In this document: in pieces, positions 11,888 to 12,686 of the stretch | How positions within the stretch are numbered: the first letter of the stretch is position 1 | How the letters are laid out: every line of letters begins with the position of its first letter | Assembly (NCBI GenBank): GCA_905213725.1 | Contig: CAJMJM010000050.1 | Span: 1 to 12,686 of the forward strand | Reading direction: 5' to 3' | Origin: Collinsella aerofaciens | Lineage (GTDB): Bacteria > Actinomycetota > Coriobacteriia > Coriobacteriales > Coriobacteriaceae | Length of the DNA: 12,686 nucleotides | Program-made: the position numbers and the translations under genes | The notes under the pieces: generated by a model | What the model saw: only the letters and a program-made list of their open reading frames with translations | Databases searched by the model: none | Told to the model about the DNA's origin: nothing

Positions 11888-12686
11888 ATGGCCAGAACAT
11901 CACTTCGGACCATTATTTGCGGCGTGCCTGCTGGAACGCTCGCGCAAGATGAGAACGGTCTTATCAGCTTTACCTACGATCATGACTATGACGGGCCAGC
12001 CCTATCGACCAACATACCCGTATCGAATCGCACATACGGACAACAGGTCATGAATCCGTACCTGTTTGGCCTTCTACCCGACAGCGAGGACCAACGAAAA
12101 GCGATTGCCGCCGAATTCGACGTTAGGCCCAACAATCCCGTTGCGTTGCTCAGCCATATCGGACTCGACTGTCCGGGCGGAGTGCAGTTTTGTGCCGAAG
12201 AAGATGCCGACGCCGTCCTGCATCGCGCTGGCGAATACCGCCCTATAGACGACCACGAAATTGCTCTTCGTCTCAAGTCGATCAGAGATGACCGCGATGC
12301 ATCGTGGATGGGTCTAGATGAAAGTTGGTCACTTGGAGGCAACCAGGGCAAGTTCGCGCTCGCGTTCATAAACGACCGCTGGTGCGAATGCATGGGCTCC
12401 TCGCCCACGACGCATATTTTCAAAAATGGCGTTATCGGATTTAAACTCGAGGCTCTCAATGAGTTTGTCTGCATGAAAAGCGCCCAGCGCGCCGGCATCG
12501 CAACGGCAAACGTCGAATATCGTATGTTTGAGGACGAACCTGCCCTCATTGTTGAGCGCTATGACCGCGAGAAAGCCAAAGACGGAACGAGCAGGCGCCT
12601 ACATCAAGAAGACCTCTGTCAGGCACTTGGGTTGATGCCCGCCCAAAAGTACACGGCAGACGGCGGCCCGACCACACGCGACATTC
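11888..12686 (+). CDS. hipA: HipA-family Ser/Thr kinase toxin, 5' part
   Basis: The first 266 residues are present; the catalytic Asp region lies beyond the window. The N-terminal domain includes the HipA barrel region with GLLPDSEDQRKAIA (61-74) and the IGLDCPGGVQ element (91-100). The kinase part shows the Gly-rich loop SLGGNQGKFAL (148-158), with Ser148 in the place of the E. coli autophosphorylated Ser150, then THIFK (175-179), NEFVCM, VERYDR (222-227) and RLHQEDLCQALG (237-248). E. coli HipA phosphorylates glutamyl-tRNA synthetase and induces dormancy; the target here is unknown. The 3-nt gap after hipB means translational coupling. The visible part shows no disruption. Confidence 0.93.
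   Translation, partial: MARTSLRTIICGVPAGTLAQDENGLISFTYDHDYDGPALSTNIPVSNRTYGQQVMNPYLFGLLPDSEDQRKAIAAEFDVRPNNPVALLSHIGLDCPGGVQFCAEEDADAVLHRAGEYRPIDDHEIALRLKSIRDDRDASWMGLDESWSLGGNQGKFALAFINDRWCECMGSSPTTHIFKNGVIGFKLEALNEFVCMKSAQRAGIATANVEYRMFEDEPALIVERYDREKAKDGTSRRLHQEDLCQALGLMPAQKYTADGGPTTRDI

Overview
The window looks like a chromosomal segment of a Coriobacteriia actinobacterium, most likely Collinsella or a close relative. This rests on the high GC, the gene families and their order; no search was run, so the genus is inference. Most of it is conserved housekeeping DNA, with accessory modules inserted at a few boundaries.

Positions 1-3350 (all minus strand) hold the translation and secretion locus. 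In transcription order it is tRNA-Thr(TGT), an intergenic region with a three-hairpin array, tRNA-Tyr(GTA), tRNA-Thr(GGT), tRNA-Met(CAT), tuf, rpmG, tRNA-Trp(CCA), secE and the start of nusG. Two promoters (upstream of tRNA-Tyr and of rpmG) share an almost identical 18-bp block around their -35 boxes. The tuf product has Ala where the guanine-specificity Asp of the NKxD motif is expected.

Positions 3435-4851 (plus strand) hold a solo protein with an N-terminal helix-turn-helix fused to a HipA/CtkA-like kinase domain. It is preceded by a very long inverted repeat that is probably its operator.

Positions 4879-10367 (minus strand) form a compact run disA, ispD, ispF, cysS, rlmB, rae1(yacP): c-di-AMP synthesis, two MEP-pathway isoprenoid enzymes, cysteinyl-tRNA synthetase, a 23S rRNA 2'-O-methyltransferase and a ribosome-associated endonuclease. 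The order matches the Bacillus yac region. mrnC is missing between cysS and rlmB, and a 103-nt near-continuous hairpin occupies that gap.

Positions 10500-12686 (plus strand) hold mntP, a manganese exporter under a yybP-ykoY Mn2+ riboswitch with a clear terminator, followed by a hipB-hipA type II toxin-antitoxin operon cut by the window end. Three copies of a TGCA-N6-TGCA operator lie exactly 27 bp apart before hipB. The first lies inside the mntP terminator hairpin.

The window therefore carries two HipA-family kinases of different architecture, each behind a palindromic control region, flanking genes for translation: tuf, tRNAs, cysS and rRNA modification.
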